DNA from: an archaeon
GTDB lineage: Archaea; Asgardarchaeota; Hermodarchaeia; Hermodarchaeales; Hermodarchaeaceae
NCBI GenBank assembly: GCA_016550425.1
Contig: JABXGS010000092.1
Coordinates: 1 to 6,014, forward strand
DNA: 6,014 nucleotides
Direction: 5' to 3'
The notes below the pieces were generated by a model that had not been told where the DNA came from, made no database searches, and saw only the letters and a list, made by a program, of their open reading frames with translations. The position numbers and the translations under genes were made by a program. Shown one piece after another: positions 5,563 through 6,014 of this stretch. The stretch's first letter is position 1. Each line of letters begins with the position of its first letter.

Positions 5563-6014
5563 TTACAAAGCATCTAAGGCATGAACAACCTCGAGGATGG
5601 CAACATCACGCGGTATCTGACCAGAATATGACAACAATGATTCAGCCTGAAAACTCGAAGAGTCCCAGTCGTCAAAGAGAGGACAATACATGGCTATCTT
5701 CGATAACTTGGCTTGCTCATCTTTCCAAGTTTCAATCTGATTAGGAATCAAGAGGCTTGTTTTTGATTCAAGGAACGTTGTAATCATATCTTCTATTGGT
5801 TCTTCAGAAATGGACACACCATATGGGACCTTTGTTTTTCTTTGTCGTTGGGATATCTGTGCGCGGAGGATGATATGTAAAATGGATCGTTCATCTGTGC
5901 CCATGTAGCGAATCGTGGTAGGATCCAATGTTAGGGAATACGGTCCAAGGGCGTCAAATCCGATGGTTAAGCAAACCCATTCACGGAGAGCATGCGACAC
6001 GCAGAAACCAGCAC
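5563..6014 (-). CDS. Unrecognised protein, 5' end beyond the window
   Basis: I do not recognise this protein. The frame is open from a TAA at 5563-5565 to the right edge. A GTG at 6000 would give 145 residues, but it has no Shine-Dalgarno and the frame continues upstream as Ala-Gly-Phe-Cys, so the true start is probably outside. Visible features, numbered from that GTG: a hydrophobic N-terminal strand then FDALGPYSLTLDP (15-27); a probable amphipathic helix ERSILHIILRAQI (37-49); a basic QRQRKTK (51-57); an acidic middle (EEPIEDM, 66-72); CPLFDDWD (106-113); and a helical, acidic end ILEVVHALDAL. There is no membrane segment, no paired-Cys zinc motif and no Walker motif. It appears soluble and acidic. 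FDxLGP followed by a polar stretch vaguely recalls small archaeal longin/roadblock-like proteins, but I would not name it so. It ends 48 nt before pus10 on the same strand. Confidence 0.6.
   Translation of the reverse strand, partial: AGFCVSHALREWVCLTIGFDALGPYSLTLDPTTIRYMGTDERSILHIILRAQISQRQRKTKVPYGVSISEEPIEDMITTFLESKTSLLIPNQIETWKDEQAKLSKIAMYCPLFDDWDSSSFQAESLLSYSGQIPRDVAILEVVHALDAL

Noticed and set aside
1..6014. Novel defence, mobile or CRISPR system
   Set aside because: I saw no transposase, integrase, toxin, nuclease, repeat-spacer pattern, tRNA gene or attachment repeat. The window is a compact core-gene cluster on one strand with no gene-free stretch longer than 88 nt.

Overview
The window is an archaeal chromosome segment in which every convincing gene lies on the minus strand, so it reads right to left. 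Archaeal origin is clear from Pus10 (no bacterial counterpart), ribosomal proteins L21e and L10e, RNA polymerase subunit Rpo4, a DUF655 protein, KsgA/Dim1, a short Mtq2/HemK2-type methyltransferase and a DRG/OBG GTPase with a TGS domain. Base composition looks moderately AT-rich by eye. The order pus10 - rpl21e - rpoF - DUF655 - rsmA - mtq2 is a conserved information-processing cluster of Euryarchaeota and some other archaea. I cannot assign a phylum from the sequence; Asgard-type or euryarchaeal lineages both fit.

Layout in transcription order: an unrecognised ORF cut by the right edge (6014-5563); pus10 (5514-4159); rpl21e (4165-3860), whose start and ribosome-binding site lie inside the end of pus10; rpoF/rpo4 (3846-3487), whose Shine-Dalgarno begins on the last base of the rpl21e stop; a 71-nt gap; the DUF655 gene (3415-2816); rsmA (2801-1977), 14 nt further on; the mtq2-like gene (1980-1375), overlapping rsmA by an ATGA junction; a 58-nt gap with a TATA-like element; a divergent DRG-family GTPase gene (1316-153); an 88-nt gap with possible promoter elements; and the first 21 codons of rpl10e (uL16), running off the left edge (64-1).

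Functionally the window is almost entirely translation and transcription machinery. Pus10 modifies tRNA, L21e and L10e belong to the large ribosomal subunit, RsmA dimethylates 16S rRNA, the Mtq2-like enzyme probably methylates the release factor aRF1, the DRG-like protein is probably ribosome- or translation-associated, and Rpo4 forms the RNA polymerase stalk with Rpo7 (not in the window). Tight spacing from pus10 to mtq2 suggests co-transcription, possibly with a second entry point before DUF655.

I found no mobile element, CRISPR array, RNA gene or defence system. The least ordinary features are substituted GTPase motifs in the DRG-like protein, substitutions at a probable zinc ligand and next to the active site in Pus10, an unrecognised ORF upstream of pus10, and a short palindrome covering the rpl10e ribosome-binding site.
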